Shown here: piece by piece, positions 47,080 to 57,549 of the stretch
How the letters are laid out: every line of letters begins with the position of its first letter
How positions within the stretch are numbered: the stretch's first letter is position 1
NCBI RefSeq assembly: GCF_022682495.2
Contig: NC_071391.1
Coordinates: 111,707,195 to 111,771,194 of the forward strand
From: Desmodus rotundus
Taxonomy: Eukaryota > Chordata > Mammalia > Chiroptera > Phyllostomidae
Reading direction: 5' to 3'
DNA length: 64,000 nt
Position numbers and translations under genes: made by a program
Notes under the pieces: model-generated
The model's database searches: none
Seen by the model: the letters and a program-made list of their open reading frames with translations, nothing else
Told to the model about the DNA's origin: nothing

Positions 47080-47554
47080 AAAGAGTATTTTAGTTAACTA
47101 GTTAGCTAAATAATTGACCAATCCATCAATAACCAGGGAGCTAGATGTTGAAGAAAGCTGTGACTGAAAGTATCAGTTTGGGACCATACAAAGCAACAAT
47201 AATTTATTACACAACTTTAATTTTCTCCTCCCTTCATCTTTAAAATCCTGGCGTCTGCTGTCTCTACCAGCATGAGGTCTTCTCATCCTGTTCTCAAGAG
47301 TCTGTTTTCATCTACCGAGAGAAAACAACTTGAAGACTTTGAAGTAACACCAGCCCCGGAGTATAGCTGTGCTGTACTGCCACTGCAGAAAACACCTCTA
47401 TTCATCCATGGACCTAATTCTAGCAAATATTTTTTAAAAAGACAAGTGCAGACACAGAAGGGGAAAGGAAAAACCAAATACGCACTGATTCTGGGGAGAA
47501 ATCCACGGCTTACACACTCACACGCCTCTCTCTGGAACACATTGCTCGGCCTAC
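47080..47554. other. CTNNA2 intron immediately after the exon donor
   Basis: Contains the donor side of the catenin exon at its upper edge. No repeat recognised. The reverse frame continues through it but encodes no catenin sequence. The open plus-strand frame at 47272-47649 is the shadow of the exon and flank. Confidence 0.6.
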
Positions 47555-47750
47555 CTTGCTTGCGCACATCTTCCACGGCAGCAATCAGTTCTTCTTTGAG
47601 GTCTTGGCTCTCCTTCGCGATCTGTTCCCCCTTTTCCAGGAAGTTCTGAGTGGCCTGCTCTACCGACGCAGCCAGTACGTGGGCTTTCTTTGACCTCCCT
47701 TTCTTTTTACCAGACGGGCCTTTGTTGCTTGTGTTAACAAGGGTCGTCAC
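47555..47750 (-). CDS. CTNNA2: CTNNA2 internal exon (alpha-N-catenin N-terminal domain)
   Basis: Alpha-N-catenin links cadherin-bound beta-catenin to F-actin at neuronal adherens junctions. Read on the minus strand, the exon gives 65 codons plus one base. It starts VTTLVNTSNK, continues GPSGKKKGRSKKAHVLAA, then SVEQATQNFLEKGEQIAKES, and ends in EDVRKQ plus the first base of a Gly codon. From family knowledge this lies in the N-terminal helical-bundle (beta-catenin-binding/dimerisation) domain. Residues such as TSNKGPSGKKKG and QDLKEE match the neuronal paralogue; CTNNA1, as I recall it, has TNSKGPSNKKRG and QFLKEE. The acceptor is a T-rich tract plus tatatttaag just above 47750, and the donor is CAAG|gtaggc at 47555/47554. 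There is no stop or frameshift. The reading frame stays open past the donor, but that sequence is not catenin-like. One position reads LIAAVED where I recall LVAAVED, a conservative change. A processed pseudogene is unlikely because real splice sites flank a single exon. Confidence 0.95.
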
Positions 47751-48435
47751 CTTAAATATAAAAAAAAAACCCAAACCTGTAAACCGACTCTGCCAAACTG
47801 TCTAGATATAACATTTTATCATCTCTTAATGTTTAAATATCCTTTGCTTATTGGATCGTGAATGCACATCACATAGCTTCAACTGAAGGAAAATGTGTAA
47901 TTAAATGAATTAACACATAAAGCCATGTATTTAAGGCAGAAAAATAAAAGTACAGTGTGCAAATAAGTAGGAAGAGCAGACATGTCCATAGTTCAAAGTT
48001 TCTAGTTCCCTGGAAGTTGTGCATTCACAAAGTGACACATACAGGGTTTGCTCGAATACCAGCTTCAGGGAAGAAAGAGAATGAAACAAAATGTGGAATT
48101 GCCTCTGAGCCCTGAGTTGGGAGAACCAATTCCCTGCACTGGGCAAAAAGAGCAGTTATCGTAATAAACACTGGACTATCGATGCCCATTCCTTATAGGT
48201 CACCTACCAAGGATTTTTGAAGGTTATTTCTGATTTCCCCTTTTAAAAACAAAATGGTAAATTTAATTAGAGGGGACTGAATGATTAAATCTCAACATTT
48301 GGTTAACCAGCTAAAACTTTCAGAATTGAAATCAGATTTGCATTATCACTCGTCTTCTAAGCATCATAATCTGAATACATATCTCAACTGCCAAACTTCT
48401 TTTGGCACTATATTTAGAGCTATTTAATTGGCTCA
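47751..48435. other. CTNNA2 intron immediately before the exon acceptor
   Basis: On the minus strand the exon is preceded by a T-rich tract at 47761-47770, suited to an acceptor. The remainder has no recognised repeat or gene. Confidence 0.5.
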
Positions 48436-48437
48436 CA

Positions 48438-48648
48438 GCCCTGGCTGGTGTGGCTCAGTGATTTGAGTGTTGGCCTTCAAACAAAGGGTCACTGGTTCAA
48501 TTCCCAGTCAGAGCACATGCGTGGGTTGTGGGCCAGGTCCCCATAGGGAGCGCATGAGAGGCAACCACAGAATGATGTTTCTCTCCCTCTCTTTCTCCCT
48601 TCCTTCCCCCCTCTCTAAAAACAAATACTTAAAATCTGTTTAAAAATT
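48438..48648 (+). mobile_element. Ves SINE
   Basis: Begins 'gccctggctggtgtggctca', continues 'tcactggttcaattcccagt', 'gggttgtgggccaggtcccc' and a CTCCCTCTCTTTCTCC tract, with an A-rich tail. Standard Ves head. Confidence 0.95.
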
Positions 48649-48654
48649 GTCTAA

Positions 48655-49555
48655 CAAGGTTTTTAGTATCTTTTAAACAACTTGTTATCTCTCATAGAAT
48701 TCGGGACCTTTATTTTCTGCCAGTGAGAAGTTTCGGAGGGAAATGAATGCAATGGTTCCACATTCTGTTCAGCAAAAGGTGCTGGTCATTGTTAGCCCTG
48801 CATTTTTTATCAGCTTCATAAGCATGTGGGTTCTGTGGTTTATTGCATTGATATTTGTCCCGCTTAGCAGAATGATTTTATTGGAGGTCATCAAGAAAGT
48901 TAGTCCACAGAAAAGTTCCAAAATGCTATAGTTTCTGCTGTTAACTACAAATCTGAGAGCAAGTCATGTGATCATTAAGGTCACAATTAATGTCCAGGCA
49001 ATTTATGAAGTATGAGACCACACCAGAAGAGAAAACATACTGAATAAATGTGAACTAAGATGATGCGTACAGGTAGAACCGATACTTAAGGAGTGGGTAA
49101 TCCAATGTTGCGAGCTGTCCCAATCAGCTTTCTTTTGATTGCTAATTACATGCAGTGAATTAAAGGACTCTATAAGGACATTTAAGTACAAACACTACAC
49201 ACAACGAAAGAAATGCAGTCCTTGAGAACAAGGCTGTCGGATAATGGTAATTAGCTGTAAAATGTGTGTGCAGTCAGGATGTAACACATTATAGAATTTT
49301 CAGTTCCACCCACAAAGAGGTAACCATCAGAAAAGAGGCAGCCTGTCACAAAAGTTACTTTTCGGAGGTGCAAGAGTGTTCCCAGTAATGAGGATTCATT
49401 CTAACACATAAACACAACACTTTCAAGGAGCCTCAAGTACTCCAAACTCCAATACCTGGAAACATAAGCAAACCCAGGAAACCCAACAGACAGGCGGGCA
49501 AAGGAGGGGAAGGAATGGGCACATCGGTAATAGTGTCAACAAAACTCTTTTAAAA
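48655..49555. other. Unassigned intronic sequence
   Basis: No gene or repeat recognised. Confidence 0.4.
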
Positions 49556-49559
49556 AGAT

Positions 49560-49800
49560 GTTTTTGACTTTATTTTTATTTTTACTGACTATACTTGACA
49601 TATAACATTGTATAAATTTAAGATATACTGTGTGTTAATTTGATATATATATAGTAATATGACTGCTGCTATAGCAATGTTTAACACCTCGATCACATTC
49701 CATAAGAACCGCATACAACGGCTGTCTACATTCAGCATACTCGGCATGAGATGTCATTTTTTGCTAGGCTCTCTACAAAGGAAAATATTCCTATTCTCAT
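49560..49800 (-). mobile_element. L1 3' UTR fragment, reverse orientation
   Basis: 'cttgacatataacattgtat' followed by 'aaatttaagatatactgtgt' and 'taatatgactgctgctatag' matches the reverse complement of L1MB/MC-like 3' UTRs. Confidence 0.65.
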
Positions 49801-49804
49801 GGAT

Positions 49805-50385
49805 ATCTGATCTATTCTCATTTTATACATAATTTTGAGCAGTTTTGATTTAACTTTTTAGTCTTCTCAAATTAGAAAAATAATAATAAATGGGGGAGGG
49901 AGCTGTTAACTTTAGGCGCATGGGCAGCTTTGGGGAGTAGGAGCTGAGAGCAAGTCTACCAGAGCAGCTAAATGACTATACCGTGGGTTCCTTTTCGTAA
50001 GGCCAAACAAACTTCAATTCTTCTGTTACTTCGTGGTACAATCACTGTTGAGGTGATGCTCATAATAACGAGTCCATAAGAAGTGTCAGTTACATGGAAA
50101 AAAAAACATGAAACACTACCAGGTAGTTCCTAAGAAAAATGTGATTACTTTCAAATGAAGCAAATCAATTCAATCTTCTTTTAGTAAAAGCTTTCGTTTA
50201 CTCATGGGTGAAAGTATACAAAGGAGAAAAGAAGAAAAAAAGGATAACAATGGGGTTCCATAAATGTCCATATCTTACTCAGTTTAGGATAAAGAAATAA
50301 TGTCAACTCCCTCGTTGCTACTCGGTGTTGTGTTGGGAGACAAAGCCTACAAATTGCAGTCCTGCCCCCACCCCACCGCCAATCC
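49805..50385. other. Unassigned intronic sequence
   Basis: No recognised feature. Confidence 0.4.
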
Positions 50386-50899
50386 AAGGTTTGCCTTCCA
50401 CGGTTCCCATTATCCATGATCAATACATCTAAGAATATTCAATGGGAAATTCCAGAAATAAAAAATTCATAAATTTTAAATTGCATGTCTTCCTGAGTGG
50501 CACGATGAAATGTCAGCTGGCCTGCTCTGTCCTGCGGGAATTTGAATCCTACCTTTGCCCAGCGTGTCCTTGCTGGGTCTGCTTCCCGCCCTCTCATCAC
50601 TTAGTGGCCCGCTGGGCATATCAGCTTGATGGTGTCACACTGCTCGTGTTCAAGTAACACGTACTTTACTTTATGCACATACATATAACTTGTTACAATA
50701 TACATTGTTATAATTGCACTATTTTATTACAGTTATTGGCATTAGTCTCTTATTGTGACTAATTTATAAATTAACTTTATCATAGTTATGTATGCATTGG
50801 AAAAAACATAATATATATAGGATTTGGTACTATTGACAATTTCAGGCATCCACTGGGAGTCTTGGAACATATCCACAGTGAATAAAGGGGCACTACTGT
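50386..50899 (-). mobile_element. Tigger/MER2-type DNA transposon (non-autonomous)
   Basis: The right end, reverse-complemented, reads 'cagtagtgcccctttattca', then 'ctgtggatatgttccaagac' and 'tcccagtggatgcctgaaat', followed by 'tatatatattatgttttttc'. This is the Tigger1/MER2 terminus and subterminus in order. The left end 'ttccacggttcccattatcc' lies near the partner terminus. Internally deleted, with no intact transposase. Confidence 0.8.
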
Positions 50900-51031
50900 A
50901 GATAACAAAAAAAGAAAGAAAAGATAAATATTACAAAGGCAGACACTAAATTATGTTATCACTTATATAGAAACTATGATTCTAGCAAGAAAATGTAAAA
51001 GAATTAAAAGTCAAACTATTAGAACTACTGT

Positions 51032-51281
51032 AAGAATTAAGAGTGAGCCCTAGCTGGTGTGGCTCAGTGGACTAAGCACCGGACTGTGAAGCAAAGGGTT
51101 GCTGGTTTGATTCCTAGTCAGGGCACATACCTGGGTTGTAGGCCAGGTCCCCAGAAGGGGGCACACAAGAGGCAACCACACAGTGATATTTCTCTCACTC
51201 TCTCCCTCCCTTCCCCTCTCTCTCTAAAAATGAATAAATAAAATCTTTAAAAAAAAACCTTAAAAAAGAATGAAGAGTGAG
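51032..51281 (+). mobile_element. Ves SINE with target-site duplication
   Basis: The body (about 51046-51265) begins 'gagccctagctggtgtggct' and runs through 'tggtttgattcctagtcagg' to a CTCTCTCTAAAAATG tail. The flanks 'aagaattaagagtgag' (51032-51047) and 'aagaatgaagagtgag' (51266-51281) are a 16-bp duplication with one mismatch. Confidence 0.95.
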
Positions 51282-51284
51282 GTA

Positions 51285-52010
51285 GCTAAATGCTAGATAA
51301 ATAATAGCAATCTAATAGAACAGCAGTAACCAATGAAAAATCTAGTTTTAAATATCACATAATAGCCATCATTTGTTATTAGGAGAGATAACCATAGTGC
51401 AAAATATAGAATGTTATATGGAGAAAATGATAAATTTAAGGAAGAATACAGAAGATGATTTAAGTAATAAAAAGACGGGCCAATAAGCTCAGGAGGTAAC
51501 AGGTGTCTTTGTGTAAGGTTAGGTACCCAGACTGCCACTAGTTCTTGGGTAGATGGTTCTTACAGACTTCGGAGTCTTTTAAATGGTTGTTGTTCTGCTG
51601 AAATTCTTAGCTGCATGTCATGCCTCCATCCTACACAAGCAGGCTTTCTTTCTAATTCCCACACCAACTTTTACCTAAGGCAAGAGTCGTTCAAGATCCA
51701 CACACTCTCCTTTCTTCTCTAACAATTGTGAAGCGCATCTTTTGTGCAGTAGGGGAGAAAGAAAGAAAACAAGAAGTTCCAGCAACACAGACAAAAAGAA
51801 ATGGCATGATTATTGACATGTAGAAATGGATATGGTGTTTTTTCCAAGCCAGTAAGGAGACCAGTCCTACTTAGTAAGAAGGCTATATGCGAAAATATAG
51901 GAAACAAGGTTAGACAGATGCGGTAGAGCTAAACTTGGAAAGGCTTTGAAATAAGAGTTTAGACTTTACTGGTCATTGCCCCTTTTTTTTTTTTAAAGAG
52001 AAGCATCTAT
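51285..52010. other. Unassigned intronic sequence
   Basis: T-run near 51984-51995; nothing else recognised. Confidence 0.4.
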
Positions 52011-52014
52011 TAAA

Positions 52015-52440
52015 GTATCCATGTCCTCTTTCCATTCATTTATCAGCCCACTAAATTTTGCTTTTATCCTCACACCTTCTGTAGCAGAGCCCTTTTAAAA
52101 CTGGCATCTCACTACGGTACTTAATAAGTTGTCAAGATCAAACCAGTTTTATCTTATCGTGCCACGCGGCCACATTTAGTGCTACAGACGCAATTATCCT
52201 TCCTCCTAGAAATATTTTCTGGCTAATTTTCTTTGCAATAATCTTTTCCTTCTCCAAACTCCTCTAGCTTCAAAAAGGACATTATCTACCATCAAATTTA
52301 CTTTTCTCTGTACTCATTTTATCTTCCTCCCTCATATGTGAGGAAAAGCATGCTATTACACTACCCCTATAACTAATCTGATCACATCCTCCAGAGCTTT
52401 CATTAGCTGGGCCAACTCCTCTTTTAATCTTGAACACCCC
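52015..52440 (+). mobile_element. L2 LINE fragment (diverged)
   Basis: Pyrimidine-rich sequence with 'tccattcatttatcagccca' and 'ttttatcctcacaccttctg' followed by a degenerate 'aaactggcatctcactacgg' region resembles L2 ORF2. 'aactaatctgatcacatcct' resembles the 'aaatctgatcatgtcactcc' part. Order is preserved, identity is low. Confidence 0.45.
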
Positions 52441-52444
52441 CCTC

Positions 52445-53055
52445 TCTTTAGGCTCCTCAACCTCAGCTTAGAAGGATACTTGATTCCTCTTTATCTCCAT
52501 TGCAAATACAGCCTCAAAGTCTCTGCCTCTCATCAAAGAATGGAAGAAATCATATGGCTCATAGATAAGAGAATAAATGGTCAAAGGACCTGGGACCTTG
52601 ACATATTGATGGTCCCAATGAACCCTGGCCACTGAAAAACCTTAGCAATGGCCAGAGGGTGGGCACCTTATTTTCAAATATATTGATGGTGTGACCTGAA
52701 TATAAACCTGTGTGATCCAAGCTGGTATAGACTGCTCACCATTTAATGTCATTTAGTGTAGACCCTCCATTTTTGCACAGTAGCAGTAAGACAATGCCCA
52801 ACACAATCTCATTCTTTTTTGTTGCAGTGTATTTTATTATATGACAATTTATCTCACCATGACCCTTCTACTTAATCAGTTCTCTGCTTCCAGGATCTCA
52901 ATAGACATACTTCCTTTTCCAAAACCATAAACAATTGTGAGGGCACTGAGGCACTTCGTCTTGGCAACTCTGCCACATCTGCCCAGAGCCAGCAATGGTG
53001 TAATTTGTCTAAATCTCGTCCATATGGCAATCAACTGCAAGTGAGTTCTGGAAAT
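52445..53055. other. Unassigned intronic sequence
   Basis: No gene recognised. 52600-52750 has an LTR-like feel ('tgtgatccaagctggtatag') but is not assigned. Confidence 0.35.
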
Positions 53056-53059
53056 GTCA

Positions 53060-53290
53060 TTGTCACCTGGAATTTTTGTTAGAAATGTAGAATCTCAGGC
53101 ACCACTCTAGACTTACTCAAAGAGGACCTGTATTTTAACAAGGTCCCTAGATAATTCATACGCACATTAATATCTGAGAAGCTCTGAATTCTAGGACAAT
53201 GGTTGTCAGCCCTTATCATGCCTAAGGATCACCTAGGTGCTTGCTAGAAGCCACATTTCCATAGCTTACAGTTCCTTCACCTGGCTTACC
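53060..53290. mobile_element. MER5-like hAT-Charlie fragments
   Basis: 'gtcacctggaatttttgtta' and 'gaaatgtagaatctcaggca' then 'gaggacctgtattttaacaa', followed by 'ggttgtcagcccttatcatg' and 'aaggatcacctaggtgcttg', match MER5-type segments, probably two partial copies end to end. Confidence 0.6.
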
Positions 53291-53294
53291 ATGC

Positions 53295-56155
53295 AGGTAG
53301 GTCTGGGCCAGGGCATTTTGTATACATCACACAAAATCATGATATATATGGACTATTGACTCCAGAAACAGCAGTTCAGTTAAAGCAAAAGAAAGACGCA
53401 GAGAATTTACTTCTAAAAGTAAACTCTTCCTCTTATCTTAGTTACCATGACCTATCATGAGTTCTCAAAAAGAATTTGTTGATGAATTGATCATTTGATT
53501 ATTTGTCGGAAGGCCATCTTCTCTATTAAGCAATTGAAATGAATTTAGAAAAGTGAGAACATGCAAAGGTGAATGCTGCAAACCAGGCAACGATTTGATC
53601 TCCATAAGACCAATGAAAGACACTCAAGAGCTGAAGACAAAAATGATAACTTGGGCATTGTTTTCGCTAGATTCATGCACTTTAAAGGTATGAGTAGTAC
53701 GTCTTTGTGAGTTCTACTGTTGGGGAAGTTCTGGAGTATTTCATTTGTCATAATTACTCAGCTAACATAACACAGGGCTTTGATTACTGTATAGCCTAAG
53801 AAAAAGCAAGACCTTAGTGAGCTGAATATTTGAGAAGAAAATTATCAAAGTCAAGTTGTTTATTCCAGGAACAATTGGAAAATCTAAAGCAGATCTGAGC
53901 TACTTCTAGTTAATTATCACTATAAAGAGAGCCATATATGTGTTGCATTTAAGTTACTGCTTTTTGCAGACGCACCTTCAACTCTTGTTACAAGGCAAGC
54001 GTTCTCACTTGGTTGCTTTGGTATATATTTCTCATACTTTATCTTAAAGAATATAATACCAAATTCAGAAGGTAACCCCAAAATAGGTATTCTAGGGCTG
54101 GGTGCTGAGGTATTTTAGGGCCAAGATAAGTAGCTAATTACACCTATATTAAATTTTTTTCCAGGCTACACTTTCTGTGGATGTAATTTATGGAGAAAAA
54201 CAATTAGGTGATGTATCGTCCATTCATCTTGTAGGTGAGAAGTGATTCAAACTTATTTCCTAGGAAGTATCTCAATGCTGCCTTTGAGCCAAGATCAAAC
54301 AGGGTGTCCTTCTCTTTAGGCCCATGTTCTTCAGAAGAACTCCAATTTCCATCAGAGGATGTGAAATCAACACTCTCCCATGAAGACATGCTGTTTCATA
54401 TGTAAGTAGCAGCATAGAGGAGTTCCATTTCTCAGCCTCCAAGGGATATGGTCTAGAATCACCGCCATCCAAAAGCGTGTCTGGAATAAACAGCATTTAG
54501 TTTGCTTGAAGGCAGTTGAGCTCACCTCTCTCTCCACCTATTATAACGGCCCTGCCACACTAAAGTAAAGCAGAGAAGCAAAGAGAAAGGGTGTTGTACT
54601 GCACACTGGGGCAAGTTCTACCACCTGTGCACGCTGCTGCGCGCCCCTCCGTGGGGGGAGAAGAAGCGCACCGCGTGCAGTCCAAGGTGACTGATAACAC
54701 ATCATTCTTCACATTATACAAAGACATTTATGTACGACTTCAGTACGAAAATATAGGAGGTTCTCCCTAGAAACTGGCCTGACTTTATTTTATGGACAGT
54801 TTACTGAGTAATAAATTAATGTTTCCTTTTTACACTGATGTCAAAAAGTTTAACCCAATTTGTGGTGCCTGCTCTAAGGCATAAGATTCAGTAATTATTA
54901 TTACTGTATTATCCCAATCTTTCCTCTTTACCAGTACTTATAGTCATCTTGTCTCTTTTTGAAATCACTTTCCTTTAAGGTCTGTTAACCTTCTAGTACT
55001 TTACAAATCCTCAAATGCGTCCTTAAATCTTTGCTGGAAGACACAAGAATATATTGTATTCTGTCAACCCTAGGATAAACCTTCCTTTCCACACTTTTAT
55101 GTACCCAAAATAAGGATGAATCCTACAATCTATTTCATTTAAAAGATACATTTGATGGTACTTTATATTTTTTAGAAGTACTTAAAATATACATAATTTA
55201 TGGCACCTTAGATTTGATAAGACATGGTAAATCAAACACTAACAAGAAACAAATTTGTTCCCACCTTGGAGATAACTGTACTTGAACAATGATTAAAAAA
55301 AAGGAATAAAAAATTTAAAAAAAGAAACAAACTTCTTTAAAGGATCTACGGAGAAACTAAAATCTGCATAACTTTCAATGTCCACACTCACAGCAATGAC
55401 AAATGATGCTTAAAATTAAGACACGGAAGCAATGCCAGACATTCTCTGAAGGAGCAATTGCTTACAATCAGGGAGTTTAAATAAGTAAGAAGGTGTTTCT
55501 GTTTTTAAAAATCCTAAATATTTTAACAATCAGTGCCCATCTGCGGCAATCCCATGCTGTTTTGAATGTCCCTGAAAATTAAAGAATGACTAAACTGTGT
55601 TCACGATTCAGTTCTCCGTATTTACTAACGTTAAAATAAAACAAAACAAATAAAAACAGGCTGTTCCAACAAGTGTGAAAGCGCAAGAAAAACATATATT
55701 TGACTCAACATTATGTTAACTAAAGGATTCAGTTGCCCAAAACTTCCATTCCCCTCAGTTTTACCTACTTTTTACTATGATCTTTAACAAGAGCAGTTCC
55801 TTTGACATATTCGTGCTTCAAAGTCAGTGGACTCCGATCCAGAGGGCACACACTCTACAGGGAATAGTGGACAGTTGCTGGGGTGCAGGGAAAATACCAG
55901 GACTCTATATTGGTTTTTGCCTAAAAATATTTAAAAAATAAATGAAGCCAGATTTGTGTTTCAAGTAAGGGCTTCCTTAGCCTGGTACCACCACCCCCTC
56001 TACATCAGATGGTCTTGAGCTACATAAATGGGGTACCTTGAGGGAAGGGGGGCATAAATCGGAGAAATTGTCAGTGTCGGCCTTACACTTACACGTAAGT
56101 GTAAGCTCTGGTTCTATAGATTTAAGGATTAACTGATTTTCAAACACACATACAC
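53295..56155. other. Unassigned intron with possible micro-exon
   Basis: No repeat family recognised over most of this 2.9-kb block. 54190-54690 stands out by splice-like signals, a minus-strand open frame and a short GC-rich patch, described under findings. No named gene is recognised here. Confidence 0.4.
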
Positions 56156-56159
56156 ACAG

Positions 56160-56450
56160 AGAGCCTCACAAATGGACCAGAAACTTAAAAAAAAGACTCC
56201 TGCAAAGAAACTGAAGCTTGAAGATAGTAAAAATACAGGCATAAGTGAAGTGCAAGAAAACGCAAAGCTGACTCTTCTCCCACTCTTGACACAGACTCTT
56301 TGTCAGCTACGTTATGAGGCTAAAACAAGAAGGATGTGGACAGCAGTGTGGGGACTGACTGAGGGAGTGGGGGGTGGGATGGGTGGAGGAGGGCAAAGGG
56401 GAAAAATTGGGACAACTGTAACAGAACAATAAAAATGATTTATAAAAAAA
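56160..56450 (+). mobile_element. L1 3' UTR, bat-lineage type
   Basis: 'agtgtggggactgactgagg' then a G-rich run 'gagtggggggtgggatgggt', 'aaattgggacaactgtaaca' and 'gaacaataaaaatgatttat' correspond to young bat L1 3' UTRs with a polyadenylation signal and A-tail. The upstream open frame (56172-56432) has no recognised domain. Confidence 0.6.
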
Positions 56451-56689
56451 GACAGTCGAATCACAGCTGAGAAGTTAAAATACGCATTTACACCCATCGT
56501 TACTAACAATGACCCTCATCCCTTTTCCTTGAGGTGTTAGCTAATGATCGCCTAAAGCAACTATGATTTGCAAAACTTTAAAAAGAGTAAGCGCACAGAC
56601 AACTTAGCCATTGTAGCTGTATATTTTACATTTACTTGTTTTTAATGGAAACTACGTTCATTTGTTATTTTTATCACGGTTCCTGGAGA

Positions 56690-57068
56690 AGACATCACAG
56701 TGCAGTCAAACCTCCTTCTGTTTCCTCTGGTCACCAGAGCAGCCTACATCGCCCGAGGGGATCTAGGCAAGATCAGCCACTGACAGTGCGAGAACTAGAG
56801 GCTGATCTGGGCATTCCGAAAACTGCCATCTGAGTTTTGATGCAGGATCTTGGCATGAAACAGGTGGTGGTAAAATTTGTTCCACATCTTCAGAGCAGAG
56901 GGAAAATCATGGTATGTGGCTAATGACTTGATTTGAACAGTGACCAATGAACCAGATTTTCTCAAGAAGGTCACAACTTTGAAAGGGACTGAGGAGTCAT
57001 TGTCCTGTGTACAATGTTTCTTGTACCTTGTATCTTCTTCAATAAATGTTTCTATTTTTCATAGTACA
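56690..57068 (+). mobile_element. Mariner transposon remnant, internally deleted
   Basis: The reading frame near 56750-56830 encodes RQDQPLTVRELEADLGIPKT, the N-terminal helix-turn-helix of mammalian mariner transposase. A stop codon follows. Degenerate sequence up to about 56975 corresponds to the NEPDFLKKV region, and then the copy jumps straight to the 3' end ('ttgtcctgtgtacaatgttt', 'cttgtaccttgtatcttctt'), so the catalytic core is deleted. The 3' end is shared with 7.6 kb. Confidence 0.85.
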
Positions 57069-57069
57069 T

Positions 57070-57545
57070 AGCTGAACACTTTCCTCCATTCATTCATCCG
57101 TAGACACTGAAGTTTTTTCCGTGTCCTGGCTATTGTAAATGACACTGAAATAAACATGGAGGTGCAGACATCTTTTCAATATCGTGTTTTCATTTCCTCT
57201 GGATAAATACCTGGTAGAATTGGTGAACCGTATGGTAGTTCTTTTTTTTTTTTTTAACAGAGAGGGGAAGGGAGGAAAAAAGAGAGGGAGAGAAACATCA
57301 GTGTGTGATCGCCTCTCATTTGGCCCCCACTGGGGACCTGGCCACTGGGTCTCCCACAGGGCACCCAGGCATGTGGCCTGACTGGGAATCGAACTGGCAA
57401 CCTTTTGGTTCACAGCCCGCACTCAATCCACTGAGCTACACCAGCCAGGGTGGTAGACATGTTTTTAATTTTTTTGAGGAACCCCCATACTGTTTTTTCC
57501 ATAGTGGCTACACCAAATTATATTCCCCCAAACAATGCAAAGTGT
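57070..57545 (-). mobile_element. L1 ORF2 3' fragment, reverse, split by a Ves SINE
   Basis: Left part: 'cattcatccgtagacactga', 'tggctattgtaaatgacact', 'tctggataaatacctggtag' and 'gaaccgtatggtagttc'. Right part from 57452: 'aatttttttgaggaaccccc', 'atactgttttttccatagtg' and 'gctacaccaaattatattcc'. The parts are adjacent in the L1 consensus. Confidence 0.88.
57241..57450 (-). mobile_element. Ves SINE inserted in L1
   Basis: Reverse orientation: a T-run, GA-rich tract, 'tggcccccactggggacctg', 'gactgggaatcgaactggca' and the head complement 'gagctacaccagccaggg'. The flanking bases 'tggtag' occur on both sides and may be part of the target duplication. Confidence 0.93.
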
Positions 57546-57549
57546 GTCC

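Larger units (their letters stand above)
1..47554 (-). other. CTNNA2: CTNNA2 intron downstream of the identified exon (partial)
   Basis: Sequence on the 3' side of the exon in gene orientation. The next catenin exon, which should contain motifs like SSEFADDPCSSVKRG, was not recognised on the minus strand, so the intron probably extends beyond the left edge. LRRTM1, known to lie in a later CTNNA2 intron on the opposite strand, was not seen either. Confidence 0.75.

Noticed and set aside
47272..47649. 125-codon plus-strand frame opposite the exon
   Set aside because: It is the complementary-strand shadow of a conserved coding exon and its flank, with no independent motif.
47283..47774. 163-codon minus-strand frame as a complete small protein
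   Set aside because: Only the central 65 codons are catenin-like. The ends run past the splice sites into intron, so this is an exon, not a stand-alone gene.
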